From assembly GCA_900552645.1 (NCBI GenBank), contig USAN01000005.1:1-64000 (forward strand): a stretch of 64,000 nucleotides of DNA, given 5' to 3'. Under the pieces are notes generated by a model, which saw nothing but the letters and a program-made list of their open reading frames with translations, had not been told where the DNA came from and ran no database searches. The stretch is from an uncultured Bacteroides sp. (lineage in GTDB: Bacteria > Bacteroidota > Bacteroidia > Bacteroidales > Bacteroidaceae). Below, piece by piece: positions 1 through 9,107 of the stretch (the stretch's first letter is position 1; the number at the start of each line of letters is the position of its first letter). Made by a program: the position numbers and the translations under genes.

Positions 1-71
1 CGGGACCCGGGATTGAACCGGGGACCTCATGATTATGAATCATGCGCTCTAACCATCTGAGCTATCCCGCC
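1..71 (-). tRNA. tRNA with CAT anticodon (probably elongator Met), cut by the window edge
   Basis: On the minus strand the sequence folds as a tRNA. The 5' acceptor arm is GGCGGGA and the 3' arm TCCCG is cut by the window start. The D-arm contains AGCTCAGATGGTTAGAGC. The anticodon stem CATGA/TCATG closes the loop TTCATAA, whose anticodon is CAT. The T-arm contains GGTTCAATCCC. The paired G1 end argues against initiator tRNA-fMet. A CAT anticodon could also be the lysidine-modified Ile2 tRNA, which I cannot separate from elongator Met by eye. Confidence 0.95.
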
Positions 72-93
72 ATTAATTTCTCAATTGCGGGTG

Positions 94-125
94 CAAAGAT
101 AGAATCTTATTTTCAATTTTGCAAG
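94..125 (-). promoter_or_regulatory. Bacteroidetes-type promoter for the tRNA
   Basis: On the minus strand CTTG (122-125) is followed after 20 nt by TATCTTTG (94-101), a full match to the TAnnTTTG -7 box. It lies about 22 nt upstream of the mature tRNA 5' end. Confidence 0.6.
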
Positions 126-271
126 TATGCAACCAACTTTTTCTTGATTCCGTCACATATTTATATTAAATTTTCATCTATTATTTTATGAATCAGTATA
201 AAAACTACTTATATATTATGTTAATATAAATAATTTAGCTTATTTTGCCACCACACACTTTAAATTTACTT

Positions 272-658
272 ATGGGAAAAGAAAAACTACATATGGAATT
301 CATGTTTAATACCGGTTCCGGCAATATTATATGGTCCATAATAAGCACGGCATCCGGATTGGAAACTTGGTTTGCTGATAATGTTACATTAAACGACAAG
401 ACTTTTACATTTCAGTGGGGAAAAACCGAGACTAAAAGTGCCGAAATAATAAATTTCCGTACAAACAACTTCATTCGCCTTAGATGGAATGATGAGGAAG
501 ATCCACGCGCATTTTTTGAGTTCAAATTAGTATCAAATGATCTTACAGGAGACTATACTCTTGAGGTTACTGACTTTGCCGCTCACGATGAAATAGAAGA
601 CCTTCGAGAATTATGGAGTTCTGAAATAGATAAATTAAAAAGGGTTAGCGGATTGTAA
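272..658 (+). CDS. START-like domain protein (AHSA1/Bet v1-like fold)
   Basis: A 128-residue soluble protein with no signal peptide. It resembles the short START-like proteins that Bacteroidetes encode next to lptF-type permeases. I see an N-terminal strand (KLHMEFMFNTG), a helix-type segment (IIWSIISTASGLETWFADNV) typical of the AHSA1/START fold, and an acidic C-terminal helix (EIEDLRELWSSEIDKLKR). The ATG at 272 is preferred over the upstream TTG at 245 because the extra nine residues look non-coding and the family normally begins just before the first strand. The ligand is unknown. It lies 80 bp upstream of the permease gene on the same strand, but that gene has its own promoter. Confidence 0.8.
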   Translation: MGKEKLHMEFMFNTGSGNIIWSIISTASGLETWFADNVTLNDKTFTFQWGKTETKSAEIINFRTNNFIRLRWNDEEDPRAFFEFKLVSNDLTGDYTLEVTDFAAHDEIEDLRELWSSEIDKLKRVSGL

Positions 659-679
659 TTTATAAAAATATTCAAAACA

Positions 680-712
680 TTTCAGTGCTCTCCATTTTTT
701 ATGCTACTTTTG
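680..712 (+). promoter_or_regulatory. Promoter for the LptF/LptG-type permease gene
   Basis: TTTC (680-683), 21 nt, then TACTTTTG (705-712), a perfect TAnnTTTG -7 element. The predicted transcript start is about 20 nt before the ATG at 739. Confidence 0.65.
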
Positions 713-738
713 CAATTCAATAGTTGCAAAAACGAATA

Positions 739-2634
739 ATGCTACGCATAAAAAAATTAGATATATTTATACTAAAGAGTTTTCTTCAACTCTTTATAGG
801 TACTTTCTTCATATGTCTCTTCATCTTTATGATGCAGTTCTTGTGGAGATATGTCGATGAATTAGTAGGAAAAGGGTTAGGCATTACTGTCTTAGGGCAA
901 TTTTTCTTTTACTCTGCCTTAACTCTTATTCCTTTATCTCTTCCTTTGGCCATACTATTGGCGGCACTAATGACTTTCGGTAACTTCGGAGAAAGATATG
1001 AGCTTCTTGCCATGAAAGCTGCCGGAATTTCACTTCTTCGCATAATACGTCCGCTTATTATATTTTGTATAATGCTATCGGCTATGTCGTTCTACTTTCA
1101 GAACATCATTGCCCCGAAAGCTCAGATTAAGCTATGGACATTACTTGTATCTATGAAACAAACCTCACCCGAACTTGATATACCTGAAGGAGTTTTTTAT
1201 GATGAAATAGAAGGATATAATATATATGTAAAGAAGAAAGACCGCGAAACGGGAATTTTGAAAGACATACTTATTTACAACTTTTCGGAAGGATTTGATA
1301 ATGCAAGAATAATATGGGCCTCGGAAGGTAAAATGGAAATGACCGCCGACAAGCAGCATCTTTATCTACATTTATATAAAGGAGAACAGTTCGAAAACTT
1401 GCGGTCGCAATCAATAGCATCGAATAATGTTCCATACCGTCGTGAATCTTTCCGCGAAAAGCATGCTATAATAGAATTTAATGGCGGATTCAATATGGTT
1501 GACGGAAGTTTTCTGAGCGGACGCTCGGATAGTAAGAATATGAAGGAGATAAGACAGACTATCGACTCTCTTACACAGAGAATGGATAGCGTAGGAAGGG
1601 TTATGTATAACGAAGCCAAGATGACTACATATCGCAACCCCCTATTATCAAAGCAAGATTCGGTAGAGTTTGCAAAACAGACTACCAAAACTGTAAATAC
1701 CGACAGTCTGTTAAATTCATATACGCTTACAGAAAAAGAGACTTTGTATGGTAGAGCTGCCAACAGGATGGAAGCACTTGCCAGCGACTGGAGCATGAAA
1801 AGTTATGCGGCCAGCGATGCGTACAGTACAATAAGAAAACATGAGATAGATTGGCATAGAAAAATAACTCTTTCGTTAAGTTGTCTTATATTCTTCTTTA
1901 TAGGAGCACCATTGGGAGCCATAATAAGAAAAGGCGGTCTTGGTATGCCTGTAGTTATATCTGTCGTTATATTCGTATTATATTATATTATAGATTCCGG
2001 AGCAACACGTGTTGCAAAGAGTGGTGAAATGAATCTTCTTCTTGGCGTGTGGCTCAGTTCAATTATACTTGCACCAATAGGCGCATTTTTTACATATAAA
2101 TCAAACAATGATTCTGTTGTATTCAATGCAGAAGCTTATATAAATTTCTTCCGGATGCTACTAGGACTCAGACCATCGCGTCATATATTCAAGAAAGAGG
2201 TTATAATAAATGACCCTGACTATAAAAGAGTGCTGGACGAACTGGATAGCCTGTGCGAAGATTGTAGAATATATAACGAAAAGCACTCTTTGTCGGGTGC
2301 TCCGAATTATTTTACAATATTTACCAACAACAAGCACGATGACAAGATAGCCGATCTTAACATAAAGCTTGAAAACATAATAGAAGAACTGTCAAACAGC
2401 GATGACAATAATATTCTGAGAGCAATGGATACTTACCCTATATTGTCAACCAAAGCACATAAGAGTCCTTCCGATCATCTATGGCTAAACCTCCTGATGG
2501 GATTATTTGTTCCTGTAGGTATAGTCTTTTATTTCAGAATATGGCGATTCAGCCGTCGTTTGGACAAAGATCTTAAAAACATTGTTACCACCAGTCGTAA
2601 CATTCAAGAAAGAATAAAAAACAATATATTATAA
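739..2634 (+). CDS. LptF/LptG-family (YjgP/YjgQ) permease, LPS export
   Basis: A 631-residue inner-membrane protein of the YjgP/YjgQ family. LptF and LptG form the transmembrane part of the LptB2FG ABC transporter that extracts lipopolysaccharide from the inner membrane. Three N-terminal membrane segments lie at about residues 12-35, 50-75 and 95-120. A long periplasmic region follows, and then a cluster of three helices starting at LSLSCLIFFFIGAPLGA. An extra hydrophobic segment near the C-terminus (LLMGLFVPVGIVFYF) fits the longer Bacteroidetes versions. The ATG at 739 follows a good promoter and starts the conserved MLRIKKLDIF; a TTG five codons upstream is less likely. The gene ends 8 bp before ribBA, so they are probably co-transcribed. 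Whether it is the F or G partner cannot be told here. Confidence 0.9.
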   Translation: MLRIKKLDIFILKSFLQLFIGTFFICLFIFMMQFLWRYVDELVGKGLGITVLGQFFFYSALTLIPLSLPLAILLAALMTFGNFGERYELLAMKAAGISLLRIIRPLIIFCIMLSAMSFYFQNIIAPKAQIKLWTLLVSMKQTSPELDIPEGVFYDEIEGYNIYVKKKDRETGILKDILIYNFSEGFDNARIIWASEGKMEMTADKQHLYLHLYKGEQFENLRSQSIASNNVPYRRESFREKHAIIEFNGGFNMVDGSFLSGRSDSKNMKEIRQTIDSLTQRMDSVGRVMYNEAKMTTYRNPLLSKQDSVEFAKQTTKTVNTDSLLNSYTLTEKETLYGRAANRMEALASDWSMKSYAASDAYSTIRKHEIDWHRKITLSLSCLIFFFIGAPLGAIIRKGGLGMPVVISVVIFVLYYIIDSGATRVAKSGEMNLLLGVWLSSIILAPIGAFFTYKSNNDSVVFNAEAYINFFRMLLGLRPSRHIFKKEVIINDPDYKRVLDELDSLCEDCRIYNEKHSLSGAPNYFTIFTNNKHDDKIADLNIKLENIIEELSNSDDNNILRAMDTYPILSTKAHKSPSDHLWLNLLMGLFVPVGIVFYFRIWRFSRRLDKDLKNIVTTSRNIQERIKNNIL

Positions 2635-2642
2635 TTGTAACT

Positions 2643-3857
2643 ATGGAAGAATTCAAACTGAACGCAATAGAAGAAGCTATTGCTGACTTTCGTGAAGGTA
2701 AGTTCATCATTGTAGTAGATGATGAAGACCGTGAGAACGAAGGTGATTTCATAATCGCAGCAGAGAAGATAACTCCCGAAAAAGTTAACTTCATGCTTAA
2801 GGAAGGAAGAGGAGTTCTTTGCGCACCTATTACAATGGAACGCTGCACCGAACTAGAACTTGACAAGCAAGTTAATACCAATACATCTTTATTAGGAACT
2901 CCATTTACGGTTACTATAGATAAAATTGACGGATGTAGCACAGGTGTTTCTGCTCATGACCGAGCAGCAACTATCAAAGCGCTGGCCGATCCTTCATCTA
3001 CTTCAGATACTTTCGGTAAGCCTGGTCATATAAACCCACTTTATGCACAAGACAAGGGAGTTCTAAAACGTGCAGGACATACGGAAGCGGCTATAGATAT
3101 GGCACGCCTTGCCGGATTACATCCAGCAGCTGCCCTTATAGAAATAATGAATGAAGATGGAACCATGGCACGTCTTCCACAGCTTATAGAGAAGGCAAAA
3201 GAATTCGATATAAAAATAATATCCATAAAAGATCTTATATCTTTCCGCCTGCAGCAAGAATCGATGATAGAGAAAGGTGTAGAAGTAGATATGCCTACAG
3301 ATCATGGCCATTTTCATCTTATACCATTCCGTCAAAAGTCAAACGGGCTTGAACATGTAGCTTTAATAAAAGGAGAATGGGACAGCAGTGAACCAATTCT
3401 AGTACGAGTACATTCTTCGTGTGTAACCGGAGACATATTCGGATCAAAAAGATGTGATTGCGGAGATCAGCTACATAAAGCTATGGAACTGATAGAGCGT
3501 GAAGGGAAAGGAGTTATAGTATATATGAATCAGGAAGGTAGAGGCATAGGACTTATGAATAAAATCCGTGCATACAAACTTCAGGAAGAAGGCTATGACA
3601 CAGTCGATGCCAACGTTCATCTAGGTTTCGATCCCGATGAAAGAGATTATGGCGTAGGAGCCCAAATATTACGAGCACTCGGAATACATAAAATGAAGCT
3701 GATAACCAACAATCCGGTAAAAAGAATAGGACTTGAAGCCTATGGATTAGAGATTACAGAAAATGTTTCGATAGAGATAAAGCCTAACGAATACAACGAA
3801 AGATACCTCAAAACAAAGAAAGATAGAATGGGACATACGCTCCATTTTAATAAATAG
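2643..3857 (+). CDS. ribBA: Bifunctional 3,4-dihydroxy-2-butanone-4-phosphate synthase / GTP cyclohydrolase II
   Basis: A 404-residue cytosolic enzyme catalysing two entry reactions of riboflavin synthesis. The N-terminal RibB half (about residues 1-200) has the signature VDDEDRENEGDF and makes dihydroxybutanone phosphate from ribulose 5-phosphate. The C-terminal RibA half (about 205-404) opens GTP. Its zinc ligands are visible as C260, C271 and C273 in CVTGDIFGSKRCDCG, followed by NQEGRGIGL. The length matches normal fused RibBA. The gene sits 8 bp after the permease gene and ends just before a strong terminator hairpin. Confidence 0.97.
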   Translation: MEEFKLNAIEEAIADFREGKFIIVVDDEDRENEGDFIIAAEKITPEKVNFMLKEGRGVLCAPITMERCTELELDKQVNTNTSLLGTPFTVTIDKIDGCSTGVSAHDRAATIKALADPSSTSDTFGKPGHINPLYAQDKGVLKRAGHTEAAIDMARLAGLHPAAALIEIMNEDGTMARLPQLIEKAKEFDIKIISIKDLISFRLQQESMIEKGVEVDMPTDHGHFHLIPFRQKSNGLEHVALIKGEWDSSEPILVRVHSSCVTGDIFGSKRCDCGDQLHKAMELIEREGKGVIVYMNQEGRGIGLMNKIRAYKLQEEGYDTVDANVHLGFDPDERDYGVGAQILRALGIHKMKLITNNPVKRIGLEAYGLEITENVSIEIKPNEYNERYLKTKKDRMGHTLHFNK

Positions 3858-3865
3858 AGACAGAA

Positions 3866-3906
3866 AACGGCAATTATCATATTATTTTCATATGATAATT
3901 GCCGTT
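3866..3906 (+). terminator. Rho-independent terminator after ribBA
   Basis: A perfect 17-bp stem (3866-3882 with 3890-3906) with a 7-nt loop, followed by a pyrimidine-rich stretch (CTTCTTTC). It starts 9 bp after the ribBA stop codon. Confidence 0.9.
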
Positions 3907-3977
3907 CTTCTTTCATATATGAAACAAAATAACTTATTTTGTAGCCTTGAACTTAAAACATTATAAATAAATCTGCA

Positions 3978-5171
3978 ATGAATAAATTATCAGATCGTCT
4001 GAATCGTTTATCGCCATCTGCCACTTTGGCTATGTCGCAAAAGAGCAATGAATTAAAAGCTCAAGGAGTTGATGTTATTAATCTAAGTGTAGGAGAACCT
4101 GATTTCAACACTCCAGATCATATTAAAGAGGCTGCCAAGAAAGCTGTAGATGATAACTTCTCTAGATATTCTCCGGTTCCAGGTTATCCTGACTTAAGAA
4201 ATGCTATCGTCGAGAAGCTTAAAAAAGAAAACGGATTAAGTTATTCTGCTGCACAAATATCTTGTGCCAATGGAGCAAAGCAATCTGTTTGTAATGTTAT
4301 TATGGCATTAGTAAACGAAGGCGAAGAGGTTATAGTACCTGCACCATACTGGGTTAGTTATCCTGAAATGGTAAAACTGGCAGACGGTACTCCGGTTATC
4401 GTTACAGCAGGTATTGAACAGGATTTCAAGATTACTCCTGCTCAGTTAGAAGCTTCTATTACTCCAAAGACTAAAGCTATCATATTATGTTCTCCTTCAA
4501 ACCCAACCGGTTCTGTTTACAGCAAAGAAGAACTTAAAGGCCTTGCCGATGTACTTGCTAAACATCCTCAGGTATATGTTATTGCTGATGAGATATACGA
4601 ACATATCAACTATATAGGAAAACATGAAAGTATTGCTCAGTTTCCAGAAATACACGATCGTGTAGTTATTGTAAACGGTGTGTCTAAAGCATACGCAATG
4701 ACAGGATGGAGAATTGGGTTCATAGCAGGTGCAGAATGGATAGTAAAAGGAGTAAACAAACTTCAAGGTCAGTATACTTCAGGTCCTTGCTCGGTTTCAC
4801 AAAAAGCAGCAGAAGCAGCATATACAGGTACTCAGGCACCGGTAGAAGAAATGCGTAAAGCATTTGAACGCCGACGTGACCTTATAGTAAAACTGGCAAA
4901 AGATGTACCTGGATTTGAAGTAAACAAACCAGAAGGAGCTTTCTATCTTTTCCCTAAATGTGATTCTTTCTACGGCAAGAGTGCAAATGGAAAAGTAATA
5001 AATGACTCTGATGATTTAGCAATGTATTTATTAGAAGAGGCTCATGTAGCATGTGTAGGAGGTACCTCTTTCGGAGCTCCTGAATGTATACGTATGAGCT
5101 ACGCTACATCTGACGAAAACATTGTAGAAGCTATGCGCCGTATGAAAGAAGCGTTGGCTAAACTTAAATAA
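3978..5171 (+). CDS. aspC: Pyridoxal-phosphate aminotransferase, probably aspartate aminotransferase
   Basis: A 397-residue class I/II fold-type I aminotransferase that transfers amino groups between aspartate or related amino acids and 2-oxoglutarate. The PLP-binding lysine is K237 in NGVSKAYAMTGWRIG. Other class motifs are NLSVGEPDF near the N-terminus, ILCSPSNPTGSVY, VIADEIYEHINY, and the C-terminal arginine in CIRMSYATS. The sequence is closest in style to the AspB/AspC-Ib subgroup. Substrate preference is inferred from the family, so another specificity is possible. It stands alone between two terminators. Confidence 0.9.
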   Translation: MNKLSDRLNRLSPSATLAMSQKSNELKAQGVDVINLSVGEPDFNTPDHIKEAAKKAVDDNFSRYSPVPGYPDLRNAIVEKLKKENGLSYSAAQISCANGAKQSVCNVIMALVNEGEEVIVPAPYWVSYPEMVKLADGTPVIVTAGIEQDFKITPAQLEASITPKTKAIILCSPSNPTGSVYSKEELKGLADVLAKHPQVYVIADEIYEHINYIGKHESIAQFPEIHDRVVIVNGVSKAYAMTGWRIGFIAGAEWIVKGVNKLQGQYTSGPCSVSQKAAEAAYTGTQAPVEEMRKAFERRRDLIVKLAKDVPGFEVNKPEGAFYLFPKCDSFYGKSANGKVINDSDDLAMYLLEEAHVACVGGTSFGAPECIRMSYATSDENIVEAMRRMKEALAKLK

Positions 5172-5230
5172 TATGTTATTCATTATAAAATAAGCATTAC
5201 TATGTTTATTTGACAAATAATCAAAACTTA

Positions 5231-5270
5231 GAAATCACTGCATTTATTAAATTGCAGTGATTTCTTTATT
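5231..5270 (+). terminator. Terminator after the aminotransferase gene
   Basis: A 12-bp stem (5231-5242 with 5253-5264, GAAATCACTGCA paired with its complement), a short A/T loop, then TTTATT. It lies 59 bp after the stop codon. Confidence 0.8.
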
Positions 5271-5407
5271 ATAATATCTGGATTGAAAGATTATTTATCA
5301 TTATTTTAAACTCTGGTTGCTACTATATATTTAATATAATGTCACATCGTTCACAATTCCAACACACTAATAATAAGAGTTTTACGTGTGAACATTCCCC
5401 TCATATC

Positions 5408-5425
5408 ATTCACACATCATTCACA
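5408..5425. repeat. 18-nt element shared with 34638-34655
   Basis: ATTCACACATCATTCACA occurs here and again, perfectly and on the opposite strand, at 34638-34655. Both copies lie in structured intergenic DNA rich in TTCACA/TGTGAA words. No coding sense was found. It may belong to a dispersed intergenic repeat family. Confidence 0.5.
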
Positions 5426-5463
5426 GTTTGTAATAATAGAGCTGCTATTCATTTTAAAGGTAC

Positions 5464-5587
5464 AATCGACCGCCTATAAATATAAATCGATGGGCACTAA
5501 ATATAAATCGACCGCCTATAAATATAAATCGATGGGCACCAAATATAAATCGACCGCCTATAAATATAAATCGATGGGCACTAAATA
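5464..5587. repeat. Intergenic tandem repeat, 42-bp unit of two alternating 21-bp half-units, three copies
   Basis: CGACCGCC recurs at 5467, 5509 and 5551, and CGATGGGCAC at 5488, 5530 and 5572. This gives an A-B-A-B-A-B array of 21-bp half-units that share ATAAATCGA and differ in the middle (CCGCCTAT versus TGGGCACT). I noticed only one substitution between B units, at 5540. It lies in the 643-bp gene-free stretch 5172-5814, together with the terminator at 5231 and the element at 5408. Because 21 is divisible by three, one frame is open, but its product is low-complexity and not convincing. Confidence 0.95.
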
Positions 5588-5758
5588 GCCGTTTAAATTC
5601 TTATTAAGTAGTCTTTAAACATAAGTACAAACCTCTAAATATTATCCTTTTACAATATAAACTTATTATAGATAGTTTTATATATCTATTATAATACAGT
5701 GAAAAGCTATCTATCATCTCTTACCACCCCAATAAATTAATATGGAATATATAATACG

Positions 5759-5793
5759 AAAATGGACTGTCCTTTATAAGAACAGCCCATTTT
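5759..5793 (-). terminator. Terminator after the ferredoxin gene
   Basis: A 14-bp stem including two G-U pairs (5759-5772 with 5780-5793) around a 7-nt loop, 21 bp past the ferredoxin stop codon on the minus strand. The following T-run is weak. Confidence 0.65.
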
Positions 5794-5814
5794 AAATCTT
5801 TTATACCGTATGAA

Positions 5815-5985
5815 TTATTCAGCTAGGTGAATAGCTTCAGATGGACAAACATCTGCGCAAGTACCACATTCTGTACACAATTCAGGGTTGATAGAATATT
5901 TATCGCCTTCAGAAATTGCTTCTACAGGACATTCATCGATACAAGTACCGCAAGCGATACAATCGTCATTAATTACGTAAGCCAT
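5815..5985 (-). CDS. 2x[4Fe-4S] ferredoxin
   Basis: A 56-residue electron carrier. Translation from the ATG at 5985 gives MAYVINDDCIACGTCIDECP followed by a second half containing CTECGTCADVCP. There are therefore two classical CxxCxxCxxxCP cluster motifs, each binding one [4Fe-4S] cluster, with the two-fold internal symmetry of clostridial-type ferredoxins. It probably serves pyruvate:ferredoxin oxidoreductase and similar anaerobic enzymes, which is inferred from the family. It is monocistronic, with its own promoter (6024-6056) and terminator. Confidence 0.97.
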   Translation of the reverse strand: MAYVINDDCIACGTCIDECPVEAISEGDKYSINPELCTECGTCADVCPSEAIHLAE

Positions 5986-6023
5986 TTTTATAAAAATTAA
6001 ATTATTAGTATTAATTGATTAAG

Positions 6024-6056
6024 CAAATGTACATTTTTTCTTTATTTGTATGAAAA
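6024..6056 (-). promoter_or_regulatory. Ferredoxin promoter
   Basis: On the minus strand TTTT (6053-6056), 21 nt, then TACATTTG (6024-6031), a perfect TAnnTTTG. The predicted leader is about 30 nt. Confidence 0.6.
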
Positions 6057-6100
6057 GTAAATGTTTAATTTTGTTTAATTTGTATTTAATCTAAATTACA

Positions 6101-9070
6101 TCATTTAATTAGTGCTTTATACATCACTTCCTGTATACGAGGACGGATATTTAACTGCGATAGTCTATTGGGTTCAAAAACAGAAGGATTGATGCGATTA
6201 CTTAAAAAAACCATGACCAAACGATTATCTGGATCGGCCCATGCACAAGTACCTGTAAAACCTGTATGACCAATTACTGATGCCGGTGCCTCGATAGCAC
6301 AAGGACTCTTAGACAAATCGGTGGTATCTGGTTTATCAAAGCCTAATCCTCTCCTACTTATTTTGGATTTGTATTTAAGGAACAAATCGCATGTTTCTTT
6401 ACTTAGATACCTGTTTCCTTGAAACTCTCCTTCATTTATTATCATTTCGTAAACATTGGCTACATCAAGAGCATTTGCAAAGAGTCCGGCATTTCCTGAT
6501 ACTCCTCCCATGAATGCTGCTGCCTCATCGTGTACGAATCCTTGAAGTAGCTTAGTTTTTCTAAAATAATCATTCTCGACAGTAGGAATAACATCTTCTG
6601 TTGATACTTTTTCTAATGGATTATATGTAATGTGCTGTAGTCCCATAGGTTTATAGAACTCTTTCTGTAAATATTCATCAAGAGGTATTTTGGTTATATT
6701 TTCGACCATCTCTTTAAGCAGCATAAAGTTAAGGCAACTATATACATACTTTCTATCTTTAAGTGGAGAATGAATTATTTGCTGTAGGATATTATCTTTG
6801 AACGACGTACTTAGGAAGAGTGAGTCGGCTATCTGCAAAGGATATTCGTCTGAATACTTATTGGATATATATTCTTTTTTATATTCGAACTCATTTGCAG
6901 CATAACTTCTATCACCAAATTTTATTGTATGATGGGCATCTTTCTTATTCTTTATCAATGGTGCCTTGTAACTCTTATTATCAATAGCCTCTTTATAAAA
7001 AGGGAGTGAAGCTAAGAGACCTGACTGATGCAAAAGTAATTCTTCTATAGTTATTCTATCTTTATCTGTAGAGCGCAACTGCGGAACATATTTTGAAACT
7101 TTATCTGTCAGTCCAAATTTTCCTTCATCATAAAGTTTCATTACAGCCAGAAGTGTAGCAGTAGTCTTAGTTAGAGAAGCTATGTCGTACATGTTATCTT
7201 GAGTAACCTTACGTTCATCCTTATAAGTATAAGTACCAAAAGCCTTGTCGTATATCGGTATACCATCCTTCATTATTACTACTTGACAACCTGGGAATGC
7301 CTTATCTTTTATACCTTTCAGTGCTATGGAATCTATTTGTGCAAGAACTTTGGAATTCATTCCATACTCTTCAGGCACATATGATATATGCATTCCTTTC
7401 TTTATATCAACTCCATCGCCTGGCTTGTAAAGTCCATCTATTGCTACCGAAACTTTGCCGTCAGATTCACCATTCCCCACCAAGATATCGGCTATATCTT
7501 CTTGTACCATCCCTTCGTCTGTATGTCCCAATATTACCGCTTTTGCGTCCTTCCATATTTTGCTTTTGTTGGTAAGCGACTTGAGTGGCACCAGATATAC
7601 ATAAACCACAGGATATATAGTAGATATTTCTGTTAAGAAATCACTGTATGTCTGCTCTGCATTAAGTGAATTTACTACAACAATAATGCGGCTGGCTTTT
7701 TGTATACGTTCTTTAATCTCTTGCAGTGAATCTTTAGTCAGAATAAATCTTTCTACCGCCATAGATTCCTTTAAACGATCATATAATTGACATCCTTCAT
7801 CGTTCTTGCCAACCTCTATCATGATAGTGCCACGCGAATGAGTATCAAAAGGAATAATCCTATCCTTATTGCCCAATACCGTTATTGCAGCCTTGTAAAG
7901 TTTGGTTATAAGATTTGTCGATTCGGGCGATTTAATTCTCTTTTCCAGTCCGGCTATCTGAATATACTGTTTCTTGTTTAATCCAAGAATATACTTATAA
8001 GTAAGGACTTTTCTACATTTATCGGTAATCTCTTTTTCGGTAATCTTTCCCTCTTTTACGGCCATTAGTACATCGTCCATACATTTCTTTAGATTATTTG
8101 GCACAAGCAGCATATCATTGCCGGCTATAAGGGCCTTTGAGCATAGATTATCATTATTGGCAACCCCCTTCATCAAGAGAGCATCAGTAAATATCAAGCC
8201 ATCAAATCCTAATTCATCTTTCAGTACATTTATTACAGGTTTTGATAATGAGGCCGGTCCTGCGCCAAGTGCCGGCACATTAAGATGTCCCACCATCATT
8301 CCACCTAATCCGGCCTTTACAGCTTGACGAAAAGGAACAAATTCTACACTATCCAGTCGCTGACGGTCAAAGTTAAGTATAGGCAGAGATTTATGAGAAT
8401 CTACATTGGTATCACCATGTCCAGGAAAATGTTTAGAAACCGACAGTACTCCCCCATCTTCCAGTCCTCTTGAATAAGCTATTACCTTTTCGGCAACATT
8501 ACGCACATCACCACCGAAGGAACGTGTATTAATTACAGGATTAAGAGGATTATTATCTATATCTGCTACAGGAGCAAAGTTTATATGAACGCCAATTTCA
8601 CGACACTGTCTTGCCACCTCACGGCCATATTCATAAATAAGCTCATTATCTTGAATAGCTCCGAGCACTCTATTGCGAGGAAATGTAGGCATGTTTTTTA
8701 ATCTCATAGCTAATCCCCATTCGCCATCGAATGAGATGAAAAGAGGAATCTGCGCTATACTCTGAGCATAGTTAGTAAGAAGAGCCTGGTTAGTAAGTTG
8801 ACCACCAGAGAAAAGTAAACCGCCAACCTTGTAATCCTTGACGGCCGTATATATTATTTTCTTATTACTCTGAGTATTAAAAGGAGATACAGTATAAATA
8901 AAAAGCTGAGCGATTTTTTCCTTGAGCGTCATATTAGATACTCTTTCCTCTACCCACTCGTTGCGATCTCGCTGATTGCTTCCATTTCGGCTCAACAAAG
9001 ATGGTGTAAATGAAGCATAAGCAATTGTCACTGCCACACAAGCAATGCAGAATATTAAAAGTCGTCTCAT
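6101..9070 (-). CDS. GH3 N-acetylglucosaminidase (NagZ-like) fused to a beta-lactamase-family serine hydrolase
   Basis: A 989-residue exported two-domain enzyme with an N-terminal signal peptide (LLIFCIACVAVTIAYA). Residues about 35-370 are a GH3 TIM barrel of the NagZ type. The loop K213-H226, KHFPGHGDTNVDSH, carries the His/Asp pair used by beta-N-acetylglucosaminidases. Residues about 590-980 are a class-C beta-lactamase/esterase-type domain. Its nucleophile is S632 in the SxxK motif SLTK (K635), and it has a later HTGFTG motif like the KTG box. The substrate is likely peptidoglycan or muropeptides, because both domain types act there. It is the last gene of a minus-strand group with the split 5'-nucleotidase, 37 bp downstream. 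The fusion is a known Bacteroidetes arrangement; the serine domain's exact activity is unproven. Confidence 0.9.
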   Translation of the reverse strand: MRRLLIFCIACVAVTIAYASFTPSLLSRNGSNQRDRNEWVEERVSNMTLKEKIAQLFIYTVSPFNTQSNKKIIYTAVKDYKVGGLLFSGGQLTNQALLTNYAQSIAQIPLFISFDGEWGLAMRLKNMPTFPRNRVLGAIQDNELIYEYGREVARQCREIGVHINFAPVADIDNNPLNPVINTRSFGGDVRNVAEKVIAYSRGLEDGGVLSVSKHFPGHGDTNVDSHKSLPILNFDRQRLDSVEFVPFRQAVKAGLGGMMVGHLNVPALGAGPASLSKPVINVLKDELGFDGLIFTDALLMKGVANNDNLCSKALIAGNDMLLVPNNLKKCMDDVLMAVKEGKITEKEITDKCRKVLTYKYILGLNKKQYIQIAGLEKRIKSPESTNLITKLYKAAITVLGNKDRIIPFDTHSRGTIMIEVGKNDEGCQLYDRLKESMAVERFILTKDSLQEIKERIQKASRIIVVVNSLNAEQTYSDFLTEISTIYPVVYVYLVPLKSLTNKSKIWKDAKAVILGHTDEGMVQEDIADILVGNGESDGKVSVAIDGLYKPGDGVDIKKGMHISYVPEEYGMNSKVLAQIDSIALKGIKDKAFPGCQVVIMKDGIPIYDKAFGTYTYKDERKVTQDNMYDIASLTKTTATLLAVMKLYDEGKFGLTDKVSKYVPQLRSTDKDRITIEELLLHQSGLLASLPFYKEAIDNKSYKAPLIKNKKDAHHTIKFGDRSYAANEFEYKKEYISNKYSDEYPLQIADSLFLSTSFKDNILQQIIHSPLKDRKYVYSCLNFMLLKEMVENITKIPLDEYLQKEFYKPMGLQHITYNPLEKVSTEDVIPTVENDYFRKTKLLQGFVHDEAAAFMGGVSGNAGLFANALDVANVYEMIINEGEFQGNRYLSKETCDLFLKYKSKISRRGLGFDKPDTTDLSKSPCAIEAPASVIGHTGFTGTCAWADPDNRLVMVFLSNRINPSVFEPNRLSQLNIRPRIQEVMYKALIK

Positions 9071-9107
9071 CTGTTCTCTATCCCCCTCTATACTATTTTA
9101 TTTTATA

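Noticed and set aside
1362..1796. 144-codon minus-strand frame inside the LptF/LptG-type gene
   Set aside because: It is antisense to a conserved periplasmic domain and has no promoter or homology-like motif.
5464..5587. Possible short CRISPR array
   Set aside because: There are no unique spacers; both half-units repeat and no cas genes are nearby.
5388..5588. Open frame across the tandem repeat encoding a Lys/Tyr-rich heptapeptide repeat
   Set aside because: It is open only because the unit is 21 bp. The upstream part looks like intergenic sequence and no start signal is convincing.
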